Source: Phycisphaerae bacterium
GTDB taxonomy: Bacteria; Planctomycetota; Phycisphaerae; UBA1845; UTPLA1
Length of the DNA stretch: 64,000 nt
Reading direction: 5' to 3'
NCBI GenBank assembly: GCA_019636475.1
Contig: JAHBXN010000005.1
Coordinates: 310,001-374,000 of the forward strand
The notes beneath the pieces were generated by a model, which worked only from the letters and a program-made list of their open reading frames with translations, searched no databases and was not told where the DNA came from. Below, one piece after another: positions 61,780 to 64,000 of the stretch (position 1 is its first letter; each line of letters opens with the position of its first letter). Position numbers and translations under genes: made by a program.

Positions 61780-63993
61780 TCAATCCGCATCCGAATCGCC
61801 GCGCCCCGCGAGTGCCGAGAGCGTGTCACGACCGATCAGGGAAAAAGTGCCGCGATGGGCCGCGGCCCACGAGGAAAGCCATGTCTCATCGATGGGAGGC
61901 GTCGCCCGGACGATATTCACGCCGATTGACTGCGTGCCGATTTTCTCACTGAAGCGCTCAAACGCTGCACGATCGATTTCACCATCGATGAAAAGCCAGA
62001 CGGACGTCGGCTCAAATGCGAGCGTTGCCCGAAGCAGTGCATCGAGCGACTGCACATGCGTGGGCCGGACGGCCCGCACCATGTCGTACGCCCGAACCTT
62101 CTGCTCACTCGTCGCAGACTCCATCGTCAAACCGCCCGGCCACGTGGTGACCGTATCATCCTCGACGGCTATGATCGCAAACCGCTGACCCGAACCAAGC
62201 GACTGAATCTGCCGTGTGAGCTGGTCGATCATCGCGAAATGATCGGGCGCGTTGCCGACCGGAGAGCTCATTGCGAACACAACACGCTGGGCGCCGAAGC
62301 TCAACGGAATCATCAGCATGGTCGGCTCACCGGCGGGTGGAATCGCGATCTCCTGTCGGCCGAAATGAGTGCCACCGGTCGATGCCTCAACCAGGACGGT
62401 CTTGCCGGTCTCTTCAGGAGCGAACTCCATCGTGACCGGAGCAGTGCCGAGGTCACGTCCGGCCACCACCACCCGGCCCCCGGGCGGATCGGTATAGACA
62501 TTGATCCGCGCCAGCGTCCTCGCCAGCGCGATCTTCGCTCGCATGTCGTCGCCCCCACCGTCTTCGGGCAAATCGATCCACAGTTGCGCGTTGTCGTAGC
62601 CATCGAGGACTGCGGCAATCTCGATGCGCTTTCCAAGCGTTCCCGGCTCCATCTCCACTCGAAGTGGTGCGACGCCAGCGAGACGGCCGTTGATGCGAAT
62701 CGTCGCTCCGGCCGGTTCGGTCTCAACCGCCAGCATCCGTCCGAGTTCCCTGAGTTCCAGTTCCATTGCGAGCGCGTCGCCAACCTCCGGCGGTGAAACG
62801 CGTTGAGTCAAGTCCGCATAGCCGTCATGCCGAATCGTCATTTCAGGCGACTTGGTTGGATCCATCGACAGCGTCAGCGGACTGGTACCTCGCATCTCTC
62901 CATCGATCCAGACCTGGGCATTCGGCGGTATCGTGGTCAGTGACAGGTCGTACGGCATCCGCATGAGAGAAACGTAGGCATCTGGAGCACCGAGATATGT
63001 GGATACAGCCTGGGCCACGGGATGGTAGCCCGGCGCTGAAATTTCAATCAAATGCGAATCGAGATCGTCGACGGGCAGTGCGATCGAAATCCTGCCGAAC
63101 GAGTCGGCGCGTCCAACGGGCTCGCCATCGAGCTTCACCTCGGCAAAAGGCGGCGAGATCGTCAACGTCAGAGGCGAGGGAACCTCGAATGTCGCGGGAA
63201 TCGCCAATCGCTCGGCGGGAGAACGCATTCGAATTGCGTAATAGGCCACGGTGAAAGTCAGCAACAGGCCGACGGTGATGCCGACCAGAAGGTCGCGCTT
63301 TCGGCGGCGATAGCGAGGCGTGCCCTCAACAGAAAATGGTGGAGTCGGCGGGTGGAAATGTCGCCGACTGCGCGGCGTATCCTTGGACTCGGGCGACGGA
63401 ACCACAACGCTCGCCGCATCATTTGTCGCGTTCGGCAAAGTCTTTGGTGAGGCGCTGGCCATCGTACTCAGTGCGGCAGCCGCCAGCCGGTCCTCCAATT
63501 CCTCCCGGGACAGTTCCGGCGCCGGCATCCTCGCACGTGTGGGACTCATCGTCGATGCGTCTTTCGCCACCGTGCAAGACCCCGGACGGTCTGTTAGTGC
63601 CGTCTGCGAACACGAGGAGATCGGCATCGAAGCGGAATGAGGCATGGCCGCCGCTCTTTCGGCGCTTTCCTTCGGCCTGTCCACCAGTGAAGGCGACTGG
63701 GCCGCAGGCTTCGGCGCAGGCTCTTCCGAACCCGGAATGCCGCGCAATCCGCCCCTTATTCGGGGCGTTCCGAACTGCACTGTTCCCGAAGCGACGATCG
63801 CAACGCGCTGTTCGCTTCGCCGATCTTTTCCGTCCCATCGAGAATCCCCTAGGACCGCGATAGGAGTCGACGCTGACTTATCCGTCGACTCGCGTCGTGC
63901 AGAGTGCGCGCCCATGCCGGGCGGCGCCACCGTAGAGACGTTTTTATCATTGACGGAGGCTGCGACCTGTGCCTGGGTGGCGGCACTGGGCAT
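61780..63993 (-). CDS. PEGA-repeat protein with C-terminal vWA-like domain
   Basis: Predicted 737-residue membrane protein; it may begin beyond the right edge because the first ATG is only seven bases from it. Residues 1-230 are Pro/Ser/Ala-rich and disordered. A single membrane span lies near 236-257 (LLVGITVGLLLTFTVAYYAI). Four PEGA-type beta repeats follow: TISPPFAEVKLDGEPVGRAD, TTIPPNAQVWIDGEMRGTSP, ETEPAGATIRINGRLAGVAP and YTDPPGGRVVVAGRDLGTAP. From about 565 the chain resembles a von Willebrand A-type fold (RVVFAMSSPVGNAPDHFAMI, TSVWLFIDGEIDRAAFERF), but the DxSxS metal site is not obvious. Disordered cytoplasmic N-terminus and outer PEGA repeats suggest an envelope sensor or scaffold. 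It converges with the cupredoxin-like gene. Confidence 0.78.
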   Translation of the reverse strand: MPSAATQAQVAASVNDKNVSTVAPPGMGAHSARRESTDKSASTPIAVLGDSRWDGKDRRSEQRVAIVASGTVQFGTPRIRGGLRGIPGSEEPAPKPAAQSPSLVDRPKESAERAAAMPHSASMPISSCSQTALTDRPGSCTVAKDASTMSPTRARMPAPELSREELEDRLAAAALSTMASASPKTLPNATNDAASVVVPSPESKDTPRSRRHFHPPTPPFSVEGTPRYRRRKRDLLVGITVGLLLTFTVAYYAIRMRSPAERLAIPATFEVPSPLTLTISPPFAEVKLDGEPVGRADSFGRISIALPVDDLDSHLIEISAPGYHPVAQAVSTYLGAPDAYVSLMRMPYDLSLTTIPPNAQVWIDGEMRGTSPLTLSMDPTKSPEMTIRHDGYADLTQRVSPPEVGDALAMELELRELGRMLAVETEPAGATIRINGRLAGVAPLRVEMEPGTLGKRIEIAAVLDGYDNAQLWIDLPEDGGGDDMRAKIALARTLARINVYTDPPGGRVVVAGRDLGTAPVTMEFAPEETGKTVLVEASTGGTHFGRQEIAIPPAGEPTMLMIPLSFGAQRVVFAMSSPVGNAPDHFAMIDQLTRQIQSLGSGQRFAIIAVEDDTVTTWPGGLTMESATSEQKVRAYDMVRAVRPTHVQSLDALLRATLAFEPTSVWLFIDGEIDRAAFERFSEKIGTQSIGVNIVRATPPIDETWLSSWAAAHRGTFSLIGRDTLSALAGRGDSDAD

Positions 63994-64000
63994 GATCGAT

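Overview
The window looks like a chromosomal segment of an uncultured planctomycete, probably of the Phycisphaerae. This is an inference from gene content: a very long SecD-SecF fusion, large secreted proteins with Cys-rich and dockerin-like calcium repeats, a PEP-CTERM protein, a DUF1573 protein, a PEGA-repeat protein, an ECF sigma factor paired with a Ser/Thr kinase, and a ThiD2-ThiE fusion. Base composition is GC-rich throughout. I see no phage, transposon or CRISPR array.

Layout. (1) 0.7-16.5 kb is a surface-polysaccharide region: DegT aminotransferase, GT-C membrane glycosyltransferase, two paralogous class II glutaminase/PP-loop amidotransferases, acetyltransferase, GT2, nucleotide-sugar epimerase, LPG-synthase-like membrane protein, Wzx flippase, Wzm-type ABC permease and a further glycosyltransferase. 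(2) 16.5-25.5 kb holds a UbiA prenyltransferase, a small secreted protein, a strongly hairpinned leader, secDF, a LysM protein and a second GT-C enzyme. (3) 25.6-31.9 kb holds motA-motB behind a sigma-28-like promoter, a DUF1573 gene interrupted by one in-frame TGA, an FHA-GAF-PP2C phosphatase and a PEP-CTERM protein. (4) 32-42 kb is mixed housekeeping: ACT protein, DUF547 lipoprotein, thiolase, two hypotheticals, a two-component system, xerD, thiD2-thiE and tRNA-Ala. (5) 42.3-53 kb is a second polysaccharide locus: asparagine synthase-like amidotransferase, O-antigen ligase/polymerase, two GT4 enzymes, WecB, a two-domain oxidoreductase and a BNR protein. (6) 53.5-64 kb holds an ECF sigma factor overlapping an anti-sigma-finger/kinase/TPR gene, two large secreted proteins and a PEGA-repeat protein running to the right edge.

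The most notable signal is at 27496-28884. The DUF1573 protein normally carries a Cys-Gly-Cys-Thr motif. Here the first cysteine codon is TGA, the frame stays open for 300 further codons, and a perfect 7-bp hairpin with a loop starting with G lies 20 nt after the TGA. This is what a bacterial selenocysteine insertion element looks like, so I read the gene as a probable selenoprotein. Second is the space between a small secreted ORF and secDF, which contains four successive inverted repeats and may be a regulatory leader for the secretion genes.

The two glycan loci probably build an exported heteropolysaccharide containing amino sugars. The Wzx, Wzm and Wzy-like genes, without an initiating transferase or an ABC ATPase in view, show that the pathway is only partly inside the window. 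All functions are read from sequence motifs; no searches were run.
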